From Prevotella sp. (lineage in GTDB: Bacteria > Bacteroidota > Bacteroidia > Bacteroidales > Bacteroidaceae): a stretch of 64,000 bases of DNA. Position numbers and translations under genes: made by a program. The notes under the pieces were generated by a model. It was not told the DNA's origin. It saw only the letters and a program-made list of their open reading frames with translations, and searched no databases. The stretch spans positions 1-64,000 of the forward strand of contig JAGBJJ010000036.1 of the NCBI GenBank assembly GCA_017934525.1. Direction: 5' to 3'. Below, one piece after another: positions 30,510 through 38,789 of the stretch (the first letter of the stretch is position 1; every line of letters begins with the position of its first letter).

Positions 30510-31817
30510 TTAATGCTTCAGAGTGGTGAGAAGGAAATCCTTTGCCATGTCGGCCACTCTGTAAATGTTTTGTGTGAAGCCATGGTCGAAACCGTCCAGC
30601 AGCGCATATTGGCTGAGAGGCCATTCGTCGTGGAAACGCAATCCGTATGTGTAAGGCACGGTTCTGTCTGCTGTGCCATGAATGACGAGTGCAGGCCCTT
30701 GGTAAGCACGAGCAGTTTCATAGATAGGCAGCGTTTGTGCCGATTGCACATAGTCGCGTCCGAGTTTCAAACCTCCTCCTATCTCAATAAATTCAGGTGG
30801 ATCGAGCGGATTCATGTCGCGTGCGAACGACATGTCAGGTTTTAGTCCGCGGATGGCATCGTCGCGAATGACGCCGGCAGGCGCGAAGAGCACCACGGCT
30901 TGCATGTCGCCCGGTTCCAGCTTTCCAGCAAGCATGGCAGCCACCACACCTCCTTGAGAGTGTCCGGCAATGCCGATGCCAGACACATATGGCAGGTCGC
31001 GCACGTATTCAAACACCTTCATGGCATCATCAATCTCATTAGGCACGGTCATGTTTTGGAAGAGACCTTCGCTCTCGCCGTGTCCGTTGAAGTCGAAGCG
31101 TATGCTGGCTATGCCGTTTGCCTGCAGCGAGTCGGCAAGCAGTGTGAGGAGCTTGGCTTCTTTGTTGCCGGTGAAGCCATGGCAGAGCATCACCATCGGA
31201 CAGCGCTCGCCGGCTTTCAGCTGTGGCGACTGTATGACGGCTGCGAGCTTTCCTTTACTTCCGTCGATAGTGACGTACTGGCTGTTTGGCTGGAAGTCAG
31301 TGGCTGTCACTTCGTAGAGGGCTCGTTCGAGTTTGTCGCTGAGCACCGTACCGATGACCACTTTTCCTTCGGGATTAATGAGATACATGGAAGGTATCCA
31401 ACGTATACCATACTTTGTCGCAATGTCGGTGTCGCGCATCTTTTTCAGTTCACTCACCTGCGTGTAGTCAATATGATAGGTGTCGACGGCCTTCCTCCAT
31501 TTTTCTGTATCTGTGTCGAACGAAACACCTACGAATTCAACACCTTTAACTGTGAAACGGTCGTAGATGCGCTGCATGGCAGGCATGTCTTTCCTGCAGT
31601 CCGGGCACCATGACGCCCAGAAGTCGAGTACCACATAACGACCGCGTAAGTGGCTTAACCTAAATGACTTGCCATCGATGGTTTTCATCTTGAATTCAGG
31701 TGCAGTGCTGCCGGGTTTCAATAAATCTGCGGCATATTTTGCATCAGCATCGGAGGGCTGCGAAAAAGCAGTTGTTGCTATAAGCAGCATCAGAAATGAA
31801 AAAAAGGTTCTTGTCAT
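30510..31817 (-). CDS. exported thioredoxin-like / alpha-beta hydrolase fusion
   Basis: 435 residues with a signal peptide (about 1-19, TTAFSQ). Residues 33-170 are a TlpA/AhpC-type thioredoxin domain: PGSTAPEF, then WCPDC with cysteines 71 and 74, and the cis-proline segment RWIPSMYLINPEG. Residues 180-435 are an alpha/beta hydrolase with oxyanion segment MLCHGFTGNKEA, nucleophile S287 in GHSQG, D384 in HGTADRTVP and H412 in DGFDHGF, which resembles feruloyl/cinnamoyl esterases. Both active sites look complete. Substrate is unknown. It follows radA by 26 bp, but no functional link is apparent. Confidence 0.85.
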   Translation of the reverse strand: MTRTFFSFLMLLIATTAFSQPSDADAKYAADLLKPGSTAPEFKMKTIDGKSFRLSHLRGRYVVLDFWASWCPDCRKDMPAMQRIYDRFTVKGVEFVGVSFDTDTEKWRKAVDTYHIDYTQVSELKKMRDTDIATKYGIRWIPSMYLINPEGKVVIGTVLSDKLERALYEVTATDFQPNSQYVTIDGSKGKLAAVIQSPQLKAGERCPMVMLCHGFTGNKEAKLLTLLADSLQANGIASIRFDFNGHGESEGLFQNMTVPNEIDDAMKVFEYVRDLPYVSGIGIAGHSQGGVVAAMLAGKLEPGDMQAVVLFAPAGVIRDDAIRGLKPDMSFARDMNPLDPPEFIEIGGGLKLGRDYVQSAQTLPIYETARAYQGPALVIHGTADRTVPYTYGLRFHDEWPLSQYALLDGFDHGFTQNIYRVADMAKDFLLTTLKH

Positions 31818-31843
31818 ACGTCAGAATATTTTAGAAAATGAAT

Positions 31844-33229
31844 TTATCCGAACAGGGCACGTAGGGCTTCTTCCACTTTGCGCACCGGATGAAGCTCAAT
31901 ATGGTATTTGTCGGCTTTGAATCCCTGCATGTTATATCGTGGCAGAATCATGTGCCGGAACCCCAGTTTCTCGGCTTCGGCAATACGTTGTTCAATACGG
32001 TTTACGGGGCGCACCTCGCCACTCAGCCCCACTTCGCCCGCCATACACCAGCCTGTCTCGATGGGGGTGTCGACATTGCTCGACAAGACGGCTGCTATGA
32101 CAGAAAGGTCGGTAGCCAGGTCGGTCACCCGCAAGCCGCCCGCAATGTTGAGAAATACGTCTTTCTGCATCAGCTTGAATCCCACACGCTTCTCGAGAAC
32201 GGCCAACAACATGTTCAGACGACGCTGGTCGAAGCCTGTTGCCGAGCGTTGCGGCGTTCCGTAGGCGGCCGATGAGACGAGGGCCTGTGTTTCAACGAGG
32301 AAGGGCCTGACACCCTCAATGGCACTTGTGATGGCAATGCCCGACAGACCTTCGTGGTCTTGATTAAGCAGCAGTTCCGAAGGGTTGCTTACCTGTCTCA
32401 GCCCTGTCTGCTGCATTTCGTAAATTCCTAATTCTGAGGTGCTTCCGAATCGGTTCTTGATACTTCTTAGAATTCTGTACATGTAGTGTTGGTCGCCCTC
32501 AAACTGAATAACCGTATCTACAATATGCTCCAATATCTTCGGGCCAGCCAGGGTACCCTCCTTTGTGATATGACCAATGAGTATGACGGGCACACCACTC
32601 GTTTTTGCGAAACGCAGCAGTGCCGATGCACACTCGCGTACCTGCGCAATGCTGCCTGCCGATGATTCCACATCTTCCGTGGCAATGGTCTGTATGGAGT
32701 CGATGATAATCAGTTCCGGCTGCTCCTCTTTGATGTGTTCGAAGATGGACTCAAGCGAGTTGTCGCAAAGTATCAGGAGGTTGTCGTTGTCCTGGTGGGG
32801 TATTCTTTCTGCGCGCATCTTCAATTGGTGGGCACTCTCTTCACCACTTATATATAATATGCGCTTGTCGGGCATATGAAGCATTGTCTGCAGAGAAAGT
32901 GTTGACTTGCCTATGCCTGGCTCTCCTCCGAGAAGAACGATGCTGCCAGGCACGAGCCCACCTCCCAGCACACGGTTGAGCTCGGCGTCGTTCATGTCGA
33001 TGCGGGGGTCGTCGTGGCTGCTGATGTCGCTCAGCTTCATGGGGTGGTTCCGCCTGAGTTGCCTGCCGGCGGATGCTGCGGCCTGAGTAGCAGTCTGCCG
33101 GGCAGTGTCGGCCGCCACCTTAAATTCCTTGAAAGTGTTCCACTGTCCACACGACGGACATTTGCCAATCCATTTCGGCGACTCCTGTCCACAGTTGGAA
33201 CACACGTATGCAATTTTGTCTTTAGCCAT
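31844..33229 (-). CDS. radA: DNA repair protein RadA
   Basis: RecA-related ATPase that drives branch migration during recombination. The 461 residues contain an N-terminal C4 zinc finger (C10, C13, C24, C27), Walker A GGEPGIGKST, the RadA-specific KNRFG motif (IKNRFGSTSE), and a C-terminal Lon/S16-like domain (GGLRVTDLATDLSVIAAVLSS, AGEVGLSGEVRPV). Length is standard. Its promoter lies at 33250-33280. Confidence 0.97.
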   Translation of the reverse strand: MAKDKIAYVCSNCGQESPKWIGKCPSCGQWNTFKEFKVAADTARQTATQAAASAGRQLRRNHPMKLSDISSHDDPRIDMNDAELNRVLGGGLVPGSIVLLGGEPGIGKSTLSLQTMLHMPDKRILYISGEESAHQLKMRAERIPHQDNDNLLILCDNSLESIFEHIKEEQPELIIIDSIQTIATEDVESSAGSIAQVRECASALLRFAKTSGVPVILIGHITKEGTLAGPKILEHIVDTVIQFEGDQHYMYRILRSIKNRFGSTSELGIYEMQQTGLRQVSNPSELLLNQDHEGLSGIAITSAIEGVRPFLVETQALVSSAAYGTPQRSATGFDQRRLNMLLAVLEKRVGFKLMQKDVFLNIAGGLRVTDLATDLSVIAAVLSSNVDTPIETGWCMAGEVGLSGEVRPVNRIEQRIAEAEKLGFRHMILPRYNMQGFKADKYHIELHPVRKVEEALRALFG

Positions 33230-33249
33230 ATTATTTCAGTTTTCTGGCA

Positions 33250-33280
33250 CAAAATTACAAATTATTTTCGTGGTTACAAA
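33250..33280 (-). promoter_or_regulatory. promoter of radA
   Basis: TTTG (33280-33277), 19 nt, TAATTTTG (33257-33250) on the minus strand, about 20 bp before the radA start. It partly overlaps the divergent promoter at 33290. Confidence 0.68.
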
Positions 33281-33289
33281 ACTTTTTTG

Positions 33290-33297
33290 TACTTTTG
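33290..33297 (+). promoter_or_regulatory. -7 element of the substrate-binding lipoprotein gene
   Basis: TACTTTTG at 33290-33297 is a full -7 consensus. The -33 position (33266-33269) reads TTTC, one mismatch. A leader of about 90 nt follows, with a stem-loop at 33339-33379. Confidence 0.55.
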
Positions 33298-33338
33298 CAC
33301 CGTGATAACGGCTAATATCGCAATTAATTTATAGCAGG

Positions 33339-33379
33339 GGGTGGCCAGCGGCTTTCAGGAGCCTGCCGGCCGCCCTTTT
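33339..33379 (+). promoter_or_regulatory. leader stem-loop followed by TTTT, possible attenuator
   Basis: GGGTGGCC (33339-33346) can pair with GGCCGCCC (33368-33375; one G-U) and is followed by TTTT, 14 bp before the ATG at 33393. The loop region is also G/C-rich (AGCGGC, GCCTGCC) and could form alternative pairs. This could act as a terminator or attenuator within the leader. I see no ligand-binding core. Confidence 0.35.
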
Positions 33380-33392
33380 AAATAAATCGCTG

Positions 33393-34298
33393 ATGATGAG
33401 GAAAATGTTTATAGGCCTGGCGATGGCTTTTCTGGTCGCCTCTTGTGGCAAAAAAGAAGTGTCTGGCATGATTTCAGACGATGTGCCACTGGATTCCGCT
33501 GCGCTGAAAGTTGCCGTTATGCCTACACTTGACTGCCTGCCGCTTTATGTGGCCGAGACATCGGGAATGTTCGGCCGAGAAGGGGTTAATGTCCAGCTTT
33601 GTCGTTATCAGGCTCAGATGGATTGCGACACGGCTATTGCCCGCAGGCGGGTGGAGGGCATGATGACCGACCTTGTGAGGGCGGAGCGCCTGAAGCAGCA
33701 AGGCATGCGGCTGCACTATGCCACTGCCACTCAGCTCAGTTGGCAGTTGCTTACCAGCCGCACGGCTCGTATCAGGCAGGCCAAACAGCTTGACGATAAG
33801 ATGCTGGCCATGACCCGCTATTCGGCCACAGCCATGCTGGCTGATGAAGTGGTGGCTGGCGCCGGACTACAGGACGACCGTGTCTTCAGAATACAAGTGA
33901 ACGACGTGAGTGTCAGACTCAACATGCTGGAAAACGGCATTATGGATGCACTTTTCCTGCCTGAGCCGCAAGCCACGCAGGCACGCAACCTGCAGGCGCA
34001 TGTGCTGATGGATACGGCTGCCGACAGCCTTTGGCTCGGCGTGCTGGCTTTCAATCGCGACCTGACCGACAATAGCGTGCGTCGACAGCAGATAGAACAG
34101 CTGCTGAAAGTCTACAATCAGGCATGCGACTCCATCAATGCTTATGGTCTGCCGCATTATGCAGCACTCATTGAGCAGCAGTGCCAGGTGAGCAAGAACA
34201 CCATAGACTCTCTTCCCGTCAATTACCATTTCCGCCACGCTTCGCTGCCCGACGTGAAGGCCATCGACAAGGCTGGAAATTGGCTGAAAAAACAATGA
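33393..34298 (+). CDS. NMT1/THI5-like substrate-binding lipoprotein
   Basis: 301-residue lipoprotein with lipobox LVASC and cysteine 18. The mature part resembles periplasmic binding proteins of the NMT1/THI5 type: KVAVMPTLDCLPLYVAETSGMFGREGVNVQL, then a two-lobed alternation of strands and helices with LMDTAADSLWLGVLAFNRD late in the chain. Such proteins bind pyrimidine, sulfonate or nitrate-type ligands for ABC importers, but no permease or ATPase gene is adjacent. The next gene, a large TPR protein, starts 24 bp downstream. The ligand cannot be predicted. Confidence 0.7.
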   Translation: MMRKMFIGLAMAFLVASCGKKEVSGMISDDVPLDSAALKVAVMPTLDCLPLYVAETSGMFGREGVNVQLCRYQAQMDCDTAIARRRVEGMMTDLVRAERLKQQGMRLHYATATQLSWQLLTSRTARIRQAKQLDDKMLAMTRYSATAMLADEVVAGAGLQDDRVFRIQVNDVSVRLNMLENGIMDALFLPEPQATQARNLQAHVLMDTAADSLWLGVLAFNRDLTDNSVRRQQIEQLLKVYNQACDSINAYGLPHYAALIEQQCQVSKNTIDSLPVNYHFRHASLPDVKAIDKAGNWLKKQ

Positions 34299-34322
34299 TA
34301 CAAAAAAGACTTCAGTAACGAT

Positions 34323-36473
34323 ATGCAACAGAACGATACGCTCCAGAGTATTATAGGCATGATCTGCCAGCTGCGCTTTGGCAAGGCTGCTGCGGAACTG
34401 GAGAACTATTTGCTGACCCATCCGCAGCAGGGCGACATGGAGAGGCTGCAAAGCATCAAAGCCGACTTTGCTCTGATGGCGCAATACTGGCAGGAAGGCT
34501 ATGACGACCCACAGCGGGAAGCGCTCTATCTGAATCTGCTGCGCCGTCTCTATGTTCTGACGTGCAATATGATGCTCAACAACAGATTGCGCGGCAGCTC
34601 ATTCATGATGTCGCTCTATCAGAAACCGCGACATGCAGGTAAGGTGTGGTCGGTTGATGTGATACGCCGCGAGCTTGAAGACTTTGTGTCAGAACAGGCC
34701 CTTCTTGAACTTGAGCCCGAACATGTGAGGAAAGAGAAAACGTTGACGCTCTACCAGAAGCACGTGCAGCTGATGTCGGATATATTCGACTTCATCGTCA
34801 CGTCGAGGCTCTGGCCTGATGGGCTCTCGCAGTCATTTGAAGAGATGCTGCTGGCGCCTACCATTGATGCTGTCGATCAGCAGCTCATTGTCTCGGCCAT
34901 CACGTTGTCGGTGCTTCAGGCATTCGGACATACCAAGTTCAACGTGCTTGTCGATGTATTTCAGAAGACCGACAACGAACAGCTGCGACAGCGATGTCTG
35001 GTGGGATGGGTACTTGCACTCGACGAACGCACGCTGGCGCTCTTTCCAGACGTGGGTACGACAGTGAGGCAACTATGCGAAGACAGCCGCACGCTCGCAG
35101 AGCTTACAGAACTGCAGATGCAGCTTATATATTGCAGTGAGGCCGACGATGATGGCAGGAAGATACGTAATGAAATCATGCCAGACTTGATGAGTGGCAG
35201 CGGCATGAAGCTCACGCGTCAGGGGTTTGAAGAGGTCGACGAGGAGTCGCTCGAAGAGATTCTTCATCCTGAGGCAGCCGAACAGAATATGTCGCGCATG
35301 GAGGAGAGCATGCACAAGATGGTAGACATGCAGAAGCAGGGAGCTGACATCTATTTCGGCGGTTTCTCGCAGATGAAGCGCTTCCCGTTTTTCAGCCAAC
35401 TCTCAAGCTGGTTCACACCTTTCTATGCCCAGCACCCAGCCACCATGCAGATATGGGAGAAGACCAAGGGCAAGCGCTTCCTGAAAATCATTACAGAGAT
35501 AGGCGCCTTCTGCGACAGCGACAAGTACTCCTTCGTGTTGGCTTTTGAGCAGGTGGTGAACCGGCTGCCTCAGTCTATGCTCACACTGATTGAGCAGGGC
35601 GAGGCCTCACCTGTGCCCCTTGGTGGCGAAATTCCTCTTGATGAGCAACGCCAGCCTGCCTTCATGCGGCGCATGTATCTACAGAACCTCTATCGTTTCT
35701 ACCGTCTGTTTCATGCCCGCAATGAGTTTCTCAACCCTTTTGCCGATGCCGGCAAGTATCTCTTCTTTGCCAACGGCTTGTTCCGGGGCACAAGGCTTGA
35801 AGAGCGCTTCATGGAGGTGGCTGCGTTCTTGTTGAAGCACGGCAGGAAGGACGAGGCACAAAGTGTACTGAAAGGTTGTGGAGAGAAATGTCACGACTTC
35901 CACTACTATATGATGATGGGCAGTTTGGTCCCCAGTGGGCGGTCGGCTTTTTACAAAGAGGCTCTCAGGCTTTCGCCCGACTCCGAGCATGCTAAAGCCT
36001 GCTATGCGCGTGCGTGCTACCACGAGCAGCGCTACGACGAGGCCATTGTCGCCTATCAGTCGCTGGCAGAGAGTCACCCTGAACACAGAAGCTATCTGCT
36101 GAACTTGGCTGCGAGCATGGCAAACGTGGAACGCTATGCCGATGCAGAGCAGATACTTTTCAAACTGCAGTATCTCTATCCCGACGATATGGGTGTGGTG
36201 CGCATCCTGGCATGGACGCTTATGTGTGAAGACAAGCTTGAGCAGGCTGCCAAGTATTATCACACGCTGATGGAGCAGGCTGAGCCTCAAAGCGAAGACT
36301 ACTTCAACTATGGACTTTGTCTTTGGTTTATGCACCGCATTGCCGACGCCATCGGAGCGTTCCGTCATTGCGGAGAAAGTCTCGAACGGTTGTTCGGTGA
36401 GGAACCGACTCTGTTGCGCCGTCATGGTATTGGAACTGCCGACCTACAGCTTATGCTGAGTTGTGTGTCGTGA
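34323..36473 (+). CDS. large TPR-repeat protein of unknown function
   Basis: 716 residues, no signal peptide and no membrane helix, so probably cytoplasmic. It is almost entirely helical. Residues about 500-716 have tetratricopeptide-type repeats (AKACYARACYHEQRYDEAIVAYQSL, YLLNLAASMANVERYADAEQIL, GVVRILAWTLMCEDKLEQAAKYY, YFNYGLCLWFMHRIADAIGAF). The N-terminal 480 residues contain no motif I know, apart from an acidic glutamate/aspartate stretch around 300-325. It probably shares a transcript with the lipoprotein gene upstream. TPR proteins scaffold complexes, but no partner is evident. Confidence 0.7.
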   Translation: MQQNDTLQSIIGMICQLRFGKAAAELENYLLTHPQQGDMERLQSIKADFALMAQYWQEGYDDPQREALYLNLLRRLYVLTCNMMLNNRLRGSSFMMSLYQKPRHAGKVWSVDVIRRELEDFVSEQALLELEPEHVRKEKTLTLYQKHVQLMSDIFDFIVTSRLWPDGLSQSFEEMLLAPTIDAVDQQLIVSAITLSVLQAFGHTKFNVLVDVFQKTDNEQLRQRCLVGWVLALDERTLALFPDVGTTVRQLCEDSRTLAELTELQMQLIYCSEADDDGRKIRNEIMPDLMSGSGMKLTRQGFEEVDEESLEEILHPEAAEQNMSRMEESMHKMVDMQKQGADIYFGGFSQMKRFPFFSQLSSWFTPFYAQHPATMQIWEKTKGKRFLKIITEIGAFCDSDKYSFVLAFEQVVNRLPQSMLTLIEQGEASPVPLGGEIPLDEQRQPAFMRRMYLQNLYRFYRLFHARNEFLNPFADAGKYLFFANGLFRGTRLEERFMEVAAFLLKHGRKDEAQSVLKGCGEKCHDFHYYMMMGSLVPSGRSAFYKEALRLSPDSEHAKACYARACYHEQRYDEAIVAYQSLAESHPEHRSYLLNLAASMANVERYADAEQILFKLQYLYPDDMGVVRILAWTLMCEDKLEQAAKYYHTLMEQAEPQSEDYFNYGLCLWFMHRIADAIGAFRHCGESLERLFGEEPTLLRRHGIGTADLQLMLSCVS

Positions 36474-36531
36474 CAGCCGTCAGGCGGTGTTAAATGATTG
36501 CTAAAACCCACATTTTTCAGAAAATAATATT

Positions 36532-36539
36532 TATCTTTG
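36532..36539 (+). promoter_or_regulatory. -7 element of the DPP IV gene
   Basis: TATCTTTG at 36532-36539 fits the -7 consensus, 17 bp before the ATG at 36557. No good -33 element is visible at the normal distance. It argues against the longer frame starting at 36494. Confidence 0.45.
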
Positions 36540-36556
36540 CAAAAAAGTTTACCATC

Positions 36557-38761
36557 ATGAAAAAGATACTCTTAATTTGTGCGGCTCTGCTGATGGCCGC
36601 TGGCCAAATGAAGGCAGGTGAGAAACTGGATCTAAAAGAAATCACGCGCGGAGCCTTTCGCGGCGAGAGCATGGCAGCCCTCAAACCTCTGGCCGATGGC
36701 GAGAGCTATGCCCAGATTTCTGCTGACGGCAAGCAGATAGTGAAATATTCATTTCGTACAGGCAAGCAGACGGGCACCATCTTTGATGCTGCTACAGCCC
36801 GCGGCCCCAAGGTGACCAAAGTGGAGGGTTATATCATGAGCCCCGATGGCAAGCACATGCTCATTCAGACGGCAACGAAGGCCATCTACCGGCGCTCGTT
36901 CACGGCCACATATTATATATATAATGTGGCTAACAACACGCTTGAGCCGCTCAGCGAAGGTGGTCCGCAGCAGACGCCGCTATGGAGTCCCGATGGCACG
37001 CAGGTGGCCTTCGTCAGGGACAACAATATCTTTCTGGTGAAGCTGCTTTACAACAATGCTGAGAGTCAGGTGACTACCGACGGCCGGCGCAATGAGATTA
37101 TCAACGGCATACCCGACTGGGTGTGCGAAGAAGAGTTTTCACACAACCGTGCCATGGTCTTCACGGCCGACTCGAAACAGATTGTATGGGTGCGCTACGA
37201 CGAGTCGCAGGTGAAGGAATACTCCATGCAGATGTTCAAGGGATCGAACCCCGCACGCGAAGAGTATGCCACATATCCTGGCTTCTACACCTATAAGTAC
37301 CCAAAACCTGGCGAGAAGAACTCGTCGGTGCAGGTGATGAGCTACGACATCAAGAGCCACCAGACACGCATCATGCAGCTGCCACTCGATGCTGATGGCT
37401 ATATTCCGCGCATCAAAATGACTGCCGACCCCGCCAAAGTGGCAGTGTTTACTCTCAACCGTCACCAAGACTGCCTGCGCATCTACATGGCTAACCCGCT
37501 GTCAACCGTATGTCAGCAGGTGGTGGAAGACAAGGTCGATAAGTACATCAAAGAGGAAACCTTTGAAAACGCTGTGATTACTGACAATCATATTGTGCTC
37601 ACCAGCGAGCGCACAGGCACCAACGCTATTTACGTCTACACGCTTAACGGTACTTTGCAGCGCGTGGTAGACCAGGATGTGGTGGCCACAGTATATGGTC
37701 TCGACGAAAAAACCGGCGACCTCTATTTCGGCGCCTACACGCATGATGGTGTTGAGCAGAAGGTTTATGTCAACCACCGAGGCGGTAAGACAGAATGTCT
37801 GACACCACGCGCGGGCTGGAGCACTGCGGTCTTCTCAGGCGATTTCAAGTCGGCACTGATCACTTGGAGTGACCTGCAGACACCACCACAGACAACGCTT
37901 AGAAACACGACTGTCAACGCAAAGACGACGAAGTCGATGATAGACAACAAAGAGCTGGCCGAGAAGTACAAAACCTTCGACATGGGTACGAAAGAACTGT
38001 TTCAGTTTACTACCGGCGATGGTGTGAAACTCAACGGATGGATGGTGAAGCCTGCCGGATTCGACGCCTCAAAGCGTTACCCGGTCATCATGTACCAATA
38101 TGGTGGCCCCGGCTCGCAGCAGGTAAAGAATGCCTGGGGCATTGGCATGAACGGCCAGGGTGCCATACTCGAGCAGTATCTGTCGCAACAAGGCTATATC
38201 GTGGTATGCGTCGACGGGCGAGGCACTGGTGGACGTGGCGCTGAATTTGAAAAGTGCATCTATTTGCGCTTGGGCGAACTCGAGGCCAAAGACCAGGTGG
38301 AAACGGCTTTGTGGCTGAAGAATCAGAGCTATGTTGACGGCGACAGGATAGGTATCTGGGGATGGTCATACGGCGGATGGAACACGCTGATGTCGATGTC
38401 GGAAGGTCGTGACGTCTTTGCAGCTGGTGTGGCTATTGCTCCACCCACTAACTGGCGTTACTATGACTCAGTCTACACCGAACGTTACATGCGCACTCCG
38501 CAAGAAAATGCTGACGGCTATGATGGCGTGTGCCCCATTGCGCGTGCTTCGAAGCTGCATGGCGCCCTTTTGATCTGTCATGGTCTGGCCGATGACAACG
38601 TGCACTACCAGCACACAGCCGAGTATGTGGAAGCCTTGGTGCAGGCCGACAAAGACTTCAGACAGTTGGTCTACACCAACCGTAACCATAGTATCTTCGG
38701 GGCTAACACACGTAATCATCTTTTCCGCCAGTGTGTGAATTTCTTTAACGACAACTTATAA
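36557..38761 (+). CDS. dipeptidyl peptidase IV, S9B family
   Basis: Exported serine peptidase that removes X-Pro dipeptides from peptide N-termini. 734 residues with signal peptide MKKILLICAALLMAAGQMKA. An eight-bladed propeller domain (about 40-480) includes the substrate N-terminus-binding glutamates in WVCEEEFSHN. The alpha/beta hydrolase domain has nucleophile S604 in GWSYGGW, an aspartate in CHGLADDNVH and a histidine in NRNHSIFG. The order and length match Porphyromonas and Prevotella DPP IV. Together with the S9 peptidase at 52-54 kb it suggests growth on peptides. Confidence 0.93.
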   Translation: MKKILLICAALLMAAGQMKAGEKLDLKEITRGAFRGESMAALKPLADGESYAQISADGKQIVKYSFRTGKQTGTIFDAATARGPKVTKVEGYIMSPDGKHMLIQTATKAIYRRSFTATYYIYNVANNTLEPLSEGGPQQTPLWSPDGTQVAFVRDNNIFLVKLLYNNAESQVTTDGRRNEIINGIPDWVCEEEFSHNRAMVFTADSKQIVWVRYDESQVKEYSMQMFKGSNPAREEYATYPGFYTYKYPKPGEKNSSVQVMSYDIKSHQTRIMQLPLDADGYIPRIKMTADPAKVAVFTLNRHQDCLRIYMANPLSTVCQQVVEDKVDKYIKEETFENAVITDNHIVLTSERTGTNAIYVYTLNGTLQRVVDQDVVATVYGLDEKTGDLYFGAYTHDGVEQKVYVNHRGGKTECLTPRAGWSTAVFSGDFKSALITWSDLQTPPQTTLRNTTVNAKTTKSMIDNKELAEKYKTFDMGTKELFQFTTGDGVKLNGWMVKPAGFDASKRYPVIMYQYGGPGSQQVKNAWGIGMNGQGAILEQYLSQQGYIVVCVDGRGTGGRGAEFEKCIYLRLGELEAKDQVETALWLKNQSYVDGDRIGIWGWSYGGWNTLMSMSEGRDVFAAGVAIAPPTNWRYYDSVYTERYMRTPQENADGYDGVCPIARASKLHGALLICHGLADDNVHYQHTAEYVEALVQADKDFRQLVYTNRNHSIFGANTRNHLFRQCVNFFNDNL

Positions 38762-38789
38762 AACAAACTCATCTCTATACATAACCAAC

